From positions 372,001 through 436,000 of the forward strand of contig NZ_CP085327.1 of NCBI RefSeq assembly GCF_020614375.1: 64,000 nt of DNA, given 5' to 3'. The notes under the pieces are model-generated. The model saw only the letters and a list, made by a program, of their open reading frames with translations, made no database searches and had not been told where the DNA came from. Origin of the DNA: Haladaptatus salinisoli (lineage in GTDB: Archaea; Halobacteriota; Halobacteria; Halobacteriales; Haladaptataceae). The stretch's first letter is position 1, and each line of letters starts with the position of its first letter. This document shows, piece by piece, positions 8,040 through 16,037 of the stretch. The position numbers and the translations under genes are program-made.

Positions 8040-8345
8040 TTAAGCGACCTCGTACCCCTTCTCCCGCAGTACCTCCGCCACGCGCTCGCGGTGGTCGCCC
8101 TGTAGTTCGATCGCCCCTTCGTTCACCGTCCCCCCGGTCGCCATCTTCCGTTTCAGTTCCGACGCGAGTTCTTTCACGTCGACCTCGCCGGGGTCGAACC
8201 CCTCGACGATGGTGACGGGCTTGTCGTACCGACGCTTCTCCGTGCGGATACTGAGGCGCTGTTCGGTTCTTCCCAGATCTTCGTCGATGCCGAGTTCCTC
8301 CGGCAGTCCCGTGATGGAACTGAGGTCGTCTTTGTCGTTTGCCAC
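8040..8345 (-). CDS. Translation initiation factor aIF1 (SUI1/YciH family)
   Basis: A 101-residue protein of the SUI1 fold. After a short N-terminal segment (DLSSITGLPEELGID) comes the SUI1 domain: RTEKRRYDKPVTIVEGF, the linker DVKELASELKRKMATGGT, and the conserved end IELQGDHRERVAEVLREKGY. aIF1 binds the small ribosomal subunit and enforces start-site selection. I choose the GTG at 8345 (VANDKDDL) because SUI1 proteins of haloarchaea begin with this segment; the ATG at 8372 would add nine residues lacking family support. It is divergent from the thiolase operon at 8469. Confidence 0.95.
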   Translation of the reverse strand: MANDKDDLSSITGLPEELGIDEDLGRTEQRLSIRTEKRRYDKPVTIVEGFDPGEVDVKELASELKRKMATGGTVNEGAIELQGDHRERVAEVLREKGYEVA

Positions 8346-8468
8346 GGCAGGAGGAGGTACGGTACCGAACACCTTGGGTCTGTCTCACGTCAGCGGGGAA
8401 ACAGCCATCGGCTCCCGACCGCTCCGCGAATCTCAAGTTTCTAAACCCACCGCTGCGTCGTCTGGGGT

Positions 8469-9620
8469 ATGAACCGAGTCGCAGTCATCGGGGCGTCGAT
8501 GACGCAGTTCGGAAAGCGCGACGCCTGGATACGCGAACTGCTCGCGGAGGCCGGGGAGGCCTGCCTCGACGACGCCGGCGTCTCGCCGCTCGACGTGGAG
8601 CACCTGTACGTCTCCAACATGGCGAGCGGCGAGTTCGAGGGACAGACCGGAGTTCCGAACGCGCTGGCGCACGACCTGGGCGCGCTTCCGGCGTACGCCC
8701 AACGCGTCGACCAGACGAGCGCCAGCGGCGGGGCCGGAATCCACGCCGCGTGGCAGTCGGTCGCCTCGGGCGCGAGCGACCTCACCCTGCTCGTCGGCGG
8801 CGAGAAGATGACTCACAAGTCGACCGCGGAATCGACGGACGTTATCGCCTCGCTCACCCATCCCGAGGAGTACAAACACGGCGTCACCCTCCCGAGTTTC
8901 GCGGGGCTGACCGCCCGGCGGTACCTCCACGAGTACGGCGCGCCGCGCGAGAGTCTGGCGAAGGTCGCGGTGAAGAATCACCGAAACGGGCTGGACAACC
9001 CGCACGCCCAGTTCCGCAAGGAGGTCGATTTGGAGACGGTGATGGACTCTCCCGTCGTCGCCGACCCCCTGCGCCTCTACGACTTCTGTCCCATCACGGA
9101 CGGGAGCGCGGCGCTTCTGTTCTGTCCCGAGTCGACGGCGAAGGAGTACGCCGAGGAGTACACCGTCGTCTCGGGCATCGCGGGCGCGACGGACACCCAC
9201 GTCGTCCACGAGCGCGACGACCCGACGGTGATGGGCGCGGCCTACGAGAGCAGCGAACTCGCCTACCAGATGTCCGAGCGCGACCCCGACGACGTGGACG
9301 TGGCCGAACTCCACGACATGTTCACCATCCTCGAGTTCCTCCAGAGCGAGGCGGTCGGCTTCTTCGACCAGGGTGAGGGGTGGAAGGCCGTGGAGGAAGG
9401 CGTCACCGACCGCGACGGCGAGTTACCCATCAACACCTCCGGCGGGCTGAAATCGAAGGGACACCCGCTCGGGGCGAGCGGAGTCGCGCAGGCGTACGAA
9501 CTCCACCGGCAGTTGCTCGGCGAGGCCGGGAAGCGACAGGTCGAAGCGGAGGTCGCGCTGGCCTGCAACGTCGGCGGGTTCGGCAACTGCGTCACCACCA
9601 CCATCATGGAGGCACCCTAA
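8469..9620 (+). CDS. Haloarchaeal-type beta-ketothiolase, catalytic alpha subunit
   Basis: A 383-residue thiolase-fold protein of the SCP-x-like branch. Motifs: MNRVAVIGASMTQFG at the start, AELHDMFTILEF (central His), NTSGGLKSKGHPLGASG (His loop) and ALACNVGGFGN at the end. The position of the nucleophile is remarkable: where thiolases have NxCxxSG, this protein has QTSASGG, with Ser at residue 84. I recall that Haloferax mediterranei PHA-related thiolases use a Ser-His-His centre and consist of two subunits, alpha plus an OB-fold beta. The next gene starts immediately and encodes such an OB-fold protein, so this pair fits that type. Substrates are probably acyl-CoA esters (acetoacetyl-CoA or ketovaleryl-CoA); PHA genes themselves are not in the window. 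Confidence 0.92.
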   Translation: MNRVAVIGASMTQFGKRDAWIRELLAEAGEACLDDAGVSPLDVEHLYVSNMASGEFEGQTGVPNALAHDLGALPAYAQRVDQTSASGGAGIHAAWQSVASGASDLTLLVGGEKMTHKSTAESTDVIASLTHPEEYKHGVTLPSFAGLTARRYLHEYGAPRESLAKVAVKNHRNGLDNPHAQFRKEVDLETVMDSPVVADPLRLYDFCPITDGSAALLFCPESTAKEYAEEYTVVSGIAGATDTHVVHERDDPTVMGAAYESSELAYQMSERDPDDVDVAELHDMFTILEFLQSEAVGFFDQGEGWKAVEEGVTDRDGELPINTSGGLKSKGHPLGASGVAQAYELHRQLLGEAGKRQVEAEVALACNVGGFGNCVTTTIMEAP

Positions 9621-9983
9621 ATGACCCTCGAAGCACACCGCTGTCCGAACGACCACCTCACCCATCCGGGGCACCCGCGCTGTCCGGAGTGCGCGGAACC
9701 CCAGGTCGAGACCGTCGATCTGACCGAGCGCACCGCGGAAATCGTGACGTGGACGACCAGCACCGCGACGCCGCCCGGCGTCCGCCAACCGAACCACCTC
9801 GCCATCGTGGCGTTCGACGTGGACGGGGAGTCGGTGCGAACCATCGGCCAACTGACGACCGGCGACGTGGAGATCGGCGACGAAGTTCGTCCGGTTCACG
9901 TCGACGAACTGCGCGACCCCGAGGCCGGGATACGGGAGGCCGCGAGTCAGGACTGGGACGGGTATCGGTTCGAACCGGTCTGA
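9621..9983 (+). CDS. OB-fold (DUF35) beta subunit of the thiolase
   Basis: A 120-residue protein starting directly after the thiolase stop codon (TAAATG). It has a rubredoxin-like zinc ribbon (HRCPNDHLTHPGHPRCPECA) followed by an OB-fold domain (about residues 30-115, with VDLTERTAEIVTWTTST and GDVEIGDEVRPVHV). DUF35 proteins act as partners of thiolases and HMG-CoA synthase in archaea, bridging the complex and binding CoA. Here the partner is clearly the upstream alpha subunit. The equivalent domain is fused to an HMGCS-like protein in the second thiolase locus at 62412. Confidence 0.92.
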   Translation: MTLEAHRCPNDHLTHPGHPRCPECAEPQVETVDLTERTAEIVTWTTSTATPPGVRQPNHLAIVAFDVDGESVRTIGQLTTGDVEIGDEVRPVHVDELRDPEAGIREAASQDWDGYRFEPV

Positions 9984-10044
9984 GGCTCGAAGGCCTCCTT
10001 TCTCTGCTCCACCCCCGCGCGACCCTCACAACCTCCCTGACTTC

Positions 10045-10767
10045 CTACTCGTCGGAATCGTCCGAATCGCCGGCGTTTGAATCGGTATCGCTCGCATCGT
10101 CACCGGCCGCGTCGTCCGCGTCCCCCTCGCCCACGCCGAGTTCCTTTCTAATCGAGCGCAGTTCGGCGTCCACGTCCACCTCGGGTTTCTCGTCCTCGCC
10201 GTCTTCCATCGCGCTCTCGTCTTCCCCGCCTTCGTCGCCGCCCGCATCCTCGATATCTATCGCTCTGGCGGCGTCGCGCTCGGCGTCGGCACGCTCGCGC
10301 CCCGCCGAGACCTCCTCGCGGATGTCCTCGCTGAGTTTGCGCGCGTCTTCGAGCAGTCGTCTCGCGGCCGGTTCGCGCGGCAGTCCGCCCTCGGTGAGCG
10401 CGCCCTCCACTTCCTCCAGCGTGGATTCGAGGCGGTCGAGGGTGGCTCGACTCACCCGATTCGCGCGAGAGCCCAGTTCGGAGCGCGCCTCCCGCGTTTG
10501 GCCGCGCTCGGGGTCGACGAGGCGGAGTATCTGCTGGAGCGCCTTCAGCGCGCGAACGTTCGCCTCCAGCATGGCGACGAGCGTCGGGATGGCGTACTCG
10601 CCCGTGAACGAGAGCACTTCGCGGGGCGTCGGCGGGCGCGGGAGACCGAACGCGCCGCGGGGTGGCTGACGAAGTTCGCTCCGGAGGTCGCGAATCGTCG
10701 TCTCCAACTCCTCGACGCGTTCTTCGAGGTCGTCCCGGTCGCCTCGACCGTTCCGGTCGTCTGACAT
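10045..10767 (-). CDS. Acidic coiled-coil protein of unknown function
   Basis: A 240-residue protein. Residues 10-35 are a coiled coil (LEERVEELETTIRDLRSEL). A conserved-looking central part (PPTPREVLSFTGEYAIP, then LVAMLEANVRALKALQQILRL) may be an amphipathic helix pair. A second helical region (RATLDRLESTLEEVEGAL, RRLLEDARKLSEDIREE) leads into a very acidic, Asp/Ser-rich, probably disordered tail (about 175-240). Such proteins are widespread in haloarchaea, but I do not know a function. It is convergent with the thiolase operon and head-to-tail with the acetyltransferase upstream. Confidence 0.85.
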   Translation of the reverse strand: MSDDRNGRGDRDDLEERVEELETTIRDLRSELRQPPRGAFGLPRPPTPREVLSFTGEYAIPTLVAMLEANVRALKALQQILRLVDPERGQTREARSELGSRANRVSRATLDRLESTLEEVEGALTEGGLPREPAARRLLEDARKLSEDIREEVSAGRERADAERDAARAIDIEDAGGDEGGEDESAMEDGEDEKPEVDVDAELRSIRKELGVGEGDADDAAGDDASDTDSNAGDSDDSDE

Positions 10768-10806
10768 ACCCGAACGTTGGCACCGCAGAACAAAAGCGTT
10801 GGTTGC

Positions 10807-11982
10807 TCAGAAGCCTTCCCGGAGGAACACGTCCCGCTTCGGGAACAGGGTGGCGAGGCGGTTGCTGACGCGAGGGGTTTCGACGACGAGGCCGCCGAAT
10901 CGCTCGGCGTCCTCGACCGAGTGATAGCCCGCCACGAGTTGCGAGAGCGTGTTGACGTCGGTCGTCACGTCCGGGTCGGCGTCGGTGCGCTCGCAGCGAA
11001 CCGCGTCGCCGGTCACCAGTTCGAAGGTTCCCTCGTTCCACTCGGCCAGCGGGTCGCTCACCCGCAAGACGATTCGACCGTCCGCACCGTCAGGGTACGA
11101 GAGCCGCTCGAGCGCGCGGGACACGTCCACGAGTCGGAACATCGGTCCGGTCCGAATCTCGCAATCGACCTCGCGGGGGTCGTCGACCACGTCGAGCAGC
11201 GCCGCGTTTTCGGGTTCGTAGAGGCGCACTCGCTCGACTTGCGAGTCGTGGTACTGGACGAACCGGAGGAGGTGGCGGTAGGCTTCGTCGTCCACGTGGG
11301 CGAGTTCCCAGACGCGGAATTGCTTGTCGTCGCCGTCCTCCTGGACTGTGTAAACGATGTACCCTCGCGCTTCGCCGTCCCGCATCCACGCGTACACGTA
11401 GGGATCTTTCAACCAGCCTTCGAACACGCGGTGCCGCCACCACTCCTCGGTTCGGTCGAGCGTGAGCGCGTACCGCTCGCCGTGGGCGTCCAAAACCGGT
11501 CCGAGCAGTTCCCAATCGTCGGCGTCGAGGCGGCGGAACTCGCCCGTCGGCTCGGTGTCGAGGGCCAGCGCGTCCGGCGTCGTCTCGTACTTCGTGTACT
11601 TGGTCACCGTCCCCCAGCCGTATCGCCGGTAGAAACCGTAGTCGAAGGGCCAGAGCGCGGAGAAGACCACCCCCTTCTCGCGGTACTCGGAGAGCGACTC
11701 CGCGAGCATCCGGGCTACCAGCCCTCTCCGGCGGTTTTCGGGGGGCGAAGCGACGGCGGACAGTCCGGCTACCCCGTGCCACTCGCCGCGGACGCGGGCG
11801 GTGAACCAGTGGTGTTTGCAGACGCAGAGCAAGTCGTCGCCTTCGAAGAGACCGCGCCGGTCGCCGAGGTCCGGGCCGTCGTCCTTGTCCAACTCCGGTC
11901 CCGCCTCCGGTCGGAACGCGTAGCGTAAGAATCGGCGATACTCATCGGTGCGCTCGGAGGGAAGCGGCCGATATTCGGGCAT
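10807..11982 (-). CDS. Eis-type GNAT family N-acetyltransferase
   Basis: A 391-residue three-domain acetyltransferase of the Eis/enhanced intracellular survival type: an N-terminal GNAT domain (HHWFTARVRGEWHGVAGLSAV, acetyl-CoA loop PPENRRRGLVARML), a second GNAT-like domain (FEGWLKDPYVYAWMRDGEARG) and a C-terminal sterol-carrier-like domain. It ends DVFLREGF; in Eis proteins the C-terminal carboxylate is part of the active site, and this terminus fits the family. The start at 11982 (MPEYRPLPSERTDEY) is an ATG; an upstream in-frame start at 12036 adds 18 residues of no conserved kind. Eis enzymes acetylate amines on small molecules or proteins; the substrate is unknown. Confidence 0.93.
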   Translation of the reverse strand: MPEYRPLPSERTDEYRRFLRYAFRPEAGPELDKDDGPDLGDRRGLFEGDDLLCVCKHHWFTARVRGEWHGVAGLSAVASPPENRRRGLVARMLAESLSEYREKGVVFSALWPFDYGFYRRYGWGTVTKYTKYETTPDALALDTEPTGEFRRLDADDWELLGPVLDAHGERYALTLDRTEEWWRHRVFEGWLKDPYVYAWMRDGEARGYIVYTVQEDGDDKQFRVWELAHVDDEAYRHLLRFVQYHDSQVERVRLYEPENAALLDVVDDPREVDCEIRTGPMFRLVDVSRALERLSYPDGADGRIVLRVSDPLAEWNEGTFELVTGDAVRCERTDADPDVTTDVNTLSQLVAGYHSVEDAERFGGLVVETPRVSNRLATLFPKRDVFLREGF

Positions 11983-12052
11983 AGTTGGCGATGAACGGGA
12001 GTTATCAAATAGCTTCGTATCGACCGCGTGAACCATATATCGCTATACTAAA

Positions 12053-12076
12053 TGTGCCCGGGTTCGGGGGCACAGT
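12053..12076. repeat. Hairpin-forming inverted repeat
   Basis: The sequence from 12053 reads tgtgcccgggttcggggg and continues caca, so tgtgccc and ggggcaca pair around a short loop. It sits just upstream of the acetyltransferase gene next to an AT-rich stretch (tatatcgctata). It could be a terminator or an operator; which of these cannot be told. Confidence 0.35.
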
Positions 12077-12225
12077 TTCGGAGGATGGGCTATTTTCTCG
12101 TGTTTTCAGACCTAATCGTGGCTCAGCTGGATGACAAGGGTGAAGTCCCGACCACTTCTTTCGGTTAGATTTCATCGAGTCCGCGAAAACTGGCCAAGAC
12201 CATACGTCCCGCAGAGTATCGCCAC

Positions 12226-12441
12226 TCACAATAGGCGGTCCGAGCTGGTGTAGAGCGCTTGTCGGGCGGGATCGGTGCTGAGCAAACGAACTCCACACTC
12301 ACCAGCTGTCAGAACCGGTGCACAGTCCATCTCACCGCCGACACCAGCCTTCGGCAGGAAACCAGTGAGCCGCCAGATGTTATGATCACGGAGGTGTTTG
12401 TGGAGTTCGAGAGCAGCGGCGACGCGTCGGTCGATCGGCGG
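12226..12441 (-). pseudogene. Truncated gene fragment in the 12.0-12.5 kb gap
   Basis: Between 11983 and 12491 there is no intact gene. One minus-strand frame is open from 12441 to a stop at 12226 with clearly protein-like content (RRVAAALELHKHLRDHN, then IWRLTGFLPKAGVGGEMDC) but no start codon, and a stop directly precedes it. It looks like the middle of a haloarchaeal protein truncated at both ends. I cannot name the family. Confidence 0.35.
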
Positions 12442-12491
12442 TCACTCTGCGTCATCAGTTTGAATAGATAGTAGATAACAAAAATGTGTAA

Positions 12492-12890
12492 CTATCGGTT
12501 CATTTCAGGTGAACGATCCTCTCCATACGTGTCTCGGAACTCCTGAATTAGTTGTCCAGTGGTGGCGTACCACTCATTGAGCATTCGTTGGAGTTCATCT
12601 GCAATCTCGTCGGGATCGGAGACCCGATACACGTGGTGATAGCCCCCCTTCGGGCAACTTTCCTGCTCTTCAACAGCCACTCCTGCTTCTAGAAGCCGTT
12701 TGACCGAACGGTACGCAGTCGTCCGTTCGCGGTCGATAAACTTCGCGACCTGATCTATGGTAAGTGGCTCGGGGCATTCCACCATTAGTCTAAATACACG
12801 TCTGTCCATCTCATTCAGCCCTAACATACAGTCGAGGAGACCCTCACACTCCCGCTCTTCGTTGAGTTGCTTTTGCACAGCGTCTGGCAT
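12492..12890 (-). CDS. Winged-helix transcriptional regulator (TrmB/MarR-like)
   Basis: A 132-residue regulator. After an N-terminal helix (DAVQKQLNEERECEGLL) a winged helix-turn-helix is visible (MDRRVFRLMVECPEPLTI, then DQVAKFIDRERTTAYRSVK, then LLEAGVAVEEQESC and GGYHHVYRV). Cysteines at residues near 17, 22, 40 and 82 could make it redox responsive. The ATG at 12890 is used; upstream in-frame codons lie in promoter DNA. It is divergent from the thioredoxin-reductase-like gene and shares a 220-base control region with it, so it probably regulates that operon and possibly responds to oxidants. The response is inference. Confidence 0.88.
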   Translation of the reverse strand: MPDAVQKQLNEERECEGLLDCMLGLNEMDRRVFRLMVECPEPLTIDQVAKFIDRERTTAYRSVKRLLEAGVAVEEQESCPKGGYHHVYRVSDPDEIADELQRMLNEWYATTGQLIQEFRDTYGEDRSPEMNR

Positions 12891-13111
12891 TGTTATTGGT
12901 CTTTGGTGCTCCGGCCAGATAAGTCTTGCATTCTGAGTGCATACACCCCGCACGCTTGGATCGACCACCGAGGATTGAGTGAGATCCGGACGGACTCACC
13001 AAAATGTGTAGAACTCGCCGTTTAAAGCTTCACGGCTGCGTTTAACTGTATTTGGGTACTGCCATCTCCGACAGCGACAGCCTTATCACCGCCACCCTAC
13101 TTGCACTATCT

Positions 13112-14062
13112 ATGCAAACAACTGGCGGCGGCGAGTTGGATTTCGACGTTCTCATCATCGGTGGCGGGCCAGCGGGCTTGAGCGCGGCCCTCCAGTTAGG
13201 GCGCTCGCTCCGCAGCGTCTTGGTCTGCGATAACGACGAACCCCGCAACGGTCCCGCAGCTGAGGCGCACGGATATCTGACGCGGGACGGCATCCCACCG
13301 GGTGAACTCCGCCGTCTCGGTCGTGAGGAAGTAGCGAAGTACGGAGGCGAGTTCCGCGATACGAAAGTAACGGATGTCAGTAGAGACGACGACGACGGAT
13401 TCACCAGCACTCTGGATTCCGGCGAGAGGGTCACAAGTCGGAAGGTTGTACTAGCGACAGGTGTCAGGGACGACCTTCCCGATACCGACGGATTCGAGGA
13501 GTTCTGGGGGAGTGGCGTGCATCACTGTCCCTACTGTCACGGCTACGAAGTACGTGGTGAACCCCTCGGCGTGATGGTCACGGACCAACACACGGTCGAC
13601 TACGCGAAGCTCATCTACAACCTGAGTGAGGACCTCGTCGTATTTACCGACGGGCAGGACGTCTTCGATGACGAATCGCGGTCGGTGTTCGTCGAACGAG
13701 GAATCAAAATCGAAGACGAACCGATTACCGCCCTCAACGGCTCCGATGGTGAGCTCGAAAGCGTCTCCCTCGCGGATGGTCGCAACGTAGCTCGCCACGC
13801 TCTGTTCTACCCTCCGCCGATGGAGCAACACAGCGAGATACCAGAACGGCTCGGTCTCGAAGTGAACCAGGCTGGACTCGTCGATGCAACGCGATCCCAG
13901 CGTGGAATCGGGTTCACATCGGTTGAGGGGCTGTTCATTGCTGGTGACGCCTCTAGCGGATCTCCTCCGTCCATACCGTCCGCCGTCGCCGATGGATACG
14001 CAGTCGGCGCGACCGTGAATGGGGAACTCTCCACGGAAGACTTCGAAGGAGGGTGGCAATAA
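13112..14062 (+). CDS. Thioredoxin-reductase-like NAD(P)/FAD-dependent oxidoreductase
   Basis: A 316-residue flavoprotein. The FAD-binding dinucleotide fold is at the N-terminus (VLIIGGGPAGLSAALQLGRS), the redox-active disulfide is CPYC in HHCPYCHGYEV near residue 143, and the C-terminal FAD motif is GLFIAGDAS. The NAD(P) loop in the middle is unusual (GVMVTDQHTVDYAK lacks a full GxGxxA), so nucleotide binding may be weak or altered. I start at the ATG at 13112 (MQTTGGGELDFDV); 20 extra upstream residues are in frame but lie in the promoter region. The stop overlaps the methyltransferase start (TAATG), so the two are cotranslated. Relatives reduce thioredoxins or small disulfides. Confidence 0.92.
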   Translation: MQTTGGGELDFDVLIIGGGPAGLSAALQLGRSLRSVLVCDNDEPRNGPAAEAHGYLTRDGIPPGELRRLGREEVAKYGGEFRDTKVTDVSRDDDDGFTSTLDSGERVTSRKVVLATGVRDDLPDTDGFEEFWGSGVHHCPYCHGYEVRGEPLGVMVTDQHTVDYAKLIYNLSEDLVVFTDGQDVFDDESRSVFVERGIKIEDEPITALNGSDGELESVSLADGRNVARHALFYPPPMEQHSEIPERLGLEVNQAGLVDATRSQRGIGFTSVEGLFIAGDASSGSPPSIPSAVADGYAVGATVNGELSTEDFEGGWQ

Positions 14063-14709
14063 TGGACGAGCCCCTTGAGGACCTCGCCGATCACTTCTCA
14101 CGGATTGCCAATCGGTACGACGACAAACACGGCAGCGAAGAGAAGCCGATCTACAATGCGTGCGCCACACTTGTAACTGAACACGCCAACCCTGGTCCCG
14201 ACGATGTCGTCCTCGACCTCGGAACGGGGACGGGCTTGATCGGGCTTGCGTTGGCCAAGGATGCTGGCCACGTCGTCGGTCGCGATGTCAGCGACGGGAT
14301 GATAGAGCAGGCGCGGTCGAAAGCCGCCGATAGGGGTCTCGAGAACGTGGAGTTCGGCTACGGCGAGTTCCGCGACCCGCACTACGACGGCGAAGTAGAC
14401 GTCGTGGTCTCGAATTTCGCTCTGCACCACCTCCCCGATGAGGAGAAACGCGAGGCTATCGAGGCCATCGCCGACCTCGGCCCGCGTCGATTCGTCCTCG
14501 GTGACGCGATGTTCTTCGGATCACCCGACCCTGAAGAACCGCTATTCAGCCACGGGGTCGACGGGGCTACCGTCGGGATGCTCGTGGACATACTCACTGA
14601 CGTCGGGTTCGTGGTCACGGAAGTCGAGCGTGTGCATGACCAGGTGGGCGTCTTGGTCGCCGAACGGAGTGATGAAGAGCCGGTTTACGACCCTCAAGAG
14701 GACCAGTAA
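14062..14709 (+). CDS. Class I SAM-dependent methyltransferase
   Basis: A 215-residue methyltransferase. SAM-binding motif I is DVVLDLGTGTGLIGLALA, motif II follows at VVGRDVSDGMIEQAR, and motif IV/post-I is DVVVSNFALHHLPDEEK. The fold matches UbiE/arsenite-methyltransferase-like small-molecule enzymes, but none of the cysteines needed for arsenic methylation are present. It overlaps the flavoprotein gene by one base. The joint operon with a disulfide reductase and an HTH regulator suggests detoxification of a reactive small molecule, as inference. Confidence 0.92.
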   Translation: MDEPLEDLADHFSRIANRYDDKHGSEEKPIYNACATLVTEHANPGPDDVVLDLGTGTGLIGLALAKDAGHVVGRDVSDGMIEQARSKAADRGLENVEFGYGEFRDPHYDGEVDVVVSNFALHHLPDEEKREAIEAIADLGPRRFVLGDAMFFGSPDPEEPLFSHGVDGATVGMLVDILTDVGFVVTEVERVHDQVGVLVAERSDEEPVYDPQEDQ

Positions 14710-14788
14710 CACCGATGCGTCGAACGTTCGCGTTGCGGAGCACCGTCATGAGGCACTACACGTCCCGATCGAGCAAGCCCGGGAACGG

Positions 14789-14941
14789 ATGGGCGAGGAT
14801 CAGGCGCTGACGTTCGAGTGGATCAACGAACACGGCTACGAGGCCGACATCGCGGGGCTTCGGCGCGACGCTGGTCTCGATCTCACCGGCTTCGAGACGT
14901 ATCTCGCTGAGAACGGGTGGACGAGAGAGGCTGACCGATAG
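14789..14941 (+). CDS. Short open frame, probably the end of a decayed gene
   Basis: The first ATG in this frame gives 50 residues (MGEDQALTFEWINEHGYEA, then GLRRDAGLDLTGFETYLAENG). The frame is open further upstream past 14740 with equally protein-like sequence (EHRHEALHVPIEQARERM), but has no start there and follows the methyltransferase gene. It may be the 3' end of a formerly longer gene. No family is recognised. The following bases up to 15217 hold only fragments; one minus-strand frame ends in a protein-like DEFDAWLTYNAVRNALAY. Confidence 0.4.
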   Translation: MGEDQALTFEWINEHGYEADIAGLRRDAGLDLTGFETYLAENGWTREADR

Positions 14942-15217
14942 AACGGCTATACTCCGATGGGAGTCCCACCGCATCTCCTATAGAGCGCTGTCGGTTTCGT
15001 ACGCTAATGCATTCCTGACAGCGTTGTAAGTGAGCCACGCATCAAACTCATCTTCCGAGGTTGTGGAGGGGAGAGTTCGAGTGTCGCCTTCGGTCGTCGA
15101 AGCGCAGAATCGGTCGTGGAACGGGCTGACGGTACAGTTCGAACCGCAGGCTTTCCGCCGAGATGCGCACGAAAGCAACGGTGCGCGAGAGGGACGGCGG
15201 GAGGCGGTGGACGCCGC

Positions 15218-15541
15218 TCAGTCTCGGTCGCCGGTCGGATTCAGTTCCTCGATTTCGCGGAGGATTCCGCTCAACTCCCGCCCCGTCTCGGTCAGTCGAT
15301 ACGTCGTGGTCGGCGGCGACGTCCGTTCGACCTCCCTCGAGACGATACCCTCGGCTTCGAGTTGCTTGAGTCGTCGGGAGAGCATGGTCGAAGTGATTCC
15401 GTCGAGCGTTCGTTCCATCTCGTTGAATCCGCGTTCGTTCGTCGAGAGGAGTCGGATAACGTGAAACGTCCACTTACAGCCGAGAATGTCCCAGAGGCCG
15501 TGCCACGTGCGTTGCCAGTCGAGGTGCTCCGCCCCTTGCAT
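15218..15541 (-). CDS. HxlR family winged-helix regulator
   Basis: A 107-residue HxlR-type regulator. Conserved features: DILGCKWTFHVIRLL (the Cys-containing N-terminal helix), the recognition part GITSTMLSRRLKQLEAEGI and the wing VERTSPPTTTYRLTETGREL. The single Cys in the ILGCKW position is where HxlR proteins such as YodB and HypR sense electrophiles or oxidants by thiol chemistry. A strong palindrome lies 38-59 bases upstream of its start (15579-15600), between this gene and the divergent small zinc protein, and is probably its own operator. Confidence 0.95.
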   Translation of the reverse strand: MQGAEHLDWQRTWHGLWDILGCKWTFHVIRLLSTNERGFNEMERTLDGITSTMLSRRLKQLEAEGIVSREVERTSPPTTTYRLTETGRELSGILREIEELNPTGDRD

Positions 15542-15578
15542 TCCGTTTCTCTGTACGGGTCACTTCTACTTGAGTGGG

Positions 15579-15600
15579 GTGGTACCTATCGAGGTACCAC
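15579..15600. promoter_or_regulatory. Perfect palindrome, candidate HxlR operator
   Basis: gtggtacct (15579-15587) and aggtaccac (15592-15600) are perfect 9-base inverted arms with a 4-base spacer (atcg). It lies between the divergent HxlR gene (start 15541) and the small gene at 15654, where a dimeric winged-helix repressor would control both. The assignment to HxlR is inference from position. Confidence 0.6.
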
Positions 15601-15653
15601 CAACCTTACACGGTACTGACACGTATTTGGAATCGGAGCGCCAACATTCGCTC

Positions 15654-15884
15654 GTGTCACGAACGAACCGTACTACACCAGTGGACGAGGCTCGCGACGA
15701 CCGAACCGACGGGATTCGCACGAACGTTTGGGTCGTCGCGTCGAACGAAAACCGGTGCGCACATCCGAACGACGACCTCCGGCACGTCGGTGACGACGGT
15801 ATGAACGCGTACTATCGATGCGACTTGTGCGGTGCGACGCTCATCTCGGAGGCCGAACTGCTCGCCCGGGCCCGCTCCGTCTGA
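15654..15884 (+). CDS. Small zinc-ribbon-like protein
   Basis: A 76-residue protein with a C-terminal CxxC knuckle (YYRCDLCGATLISEAE), and a His/Cys pair upstream (NRCAHPNDDLRHVG) that could complete a zinc site. The first 30 residues are polar. I choose the GTG at 15654; the frame is open further upstream, but that overlaps the palindrome and the HxlR promoter. Function unknown; it is probably under the control of the HxlR regulator. Confidence 0.6.
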   Translation: MSRTNRTTPVDEARDDRTDGIRTNVWVVASNENRCAHPNDDLRHVGDDGMNAYYRCDLCGATLISEAELLARARSV

Positions 15885-16037
15885 GACCCGCCCGCTCCGT
15901 TTCGCGCGGCGAAAGTCGGACACGTCGGCAAGTCAGGCCGACGTGTGCGCGGAATAGATTCGGACGACAGATTATTTTCCAATACGTTCTACATATTATT
16001 TATTCGTCGAAAACGAATAATGATGTGGTGCGTAGAA

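Noticed and set aside
8469..9620. Calling the thiolase at 8469 catalytically dead because of its Ser
   Set aside because: A Ser-type active site is known in haloarchaeal two-subunit thiolases, and the OB-fold subunit is present, so it is more likely functional.
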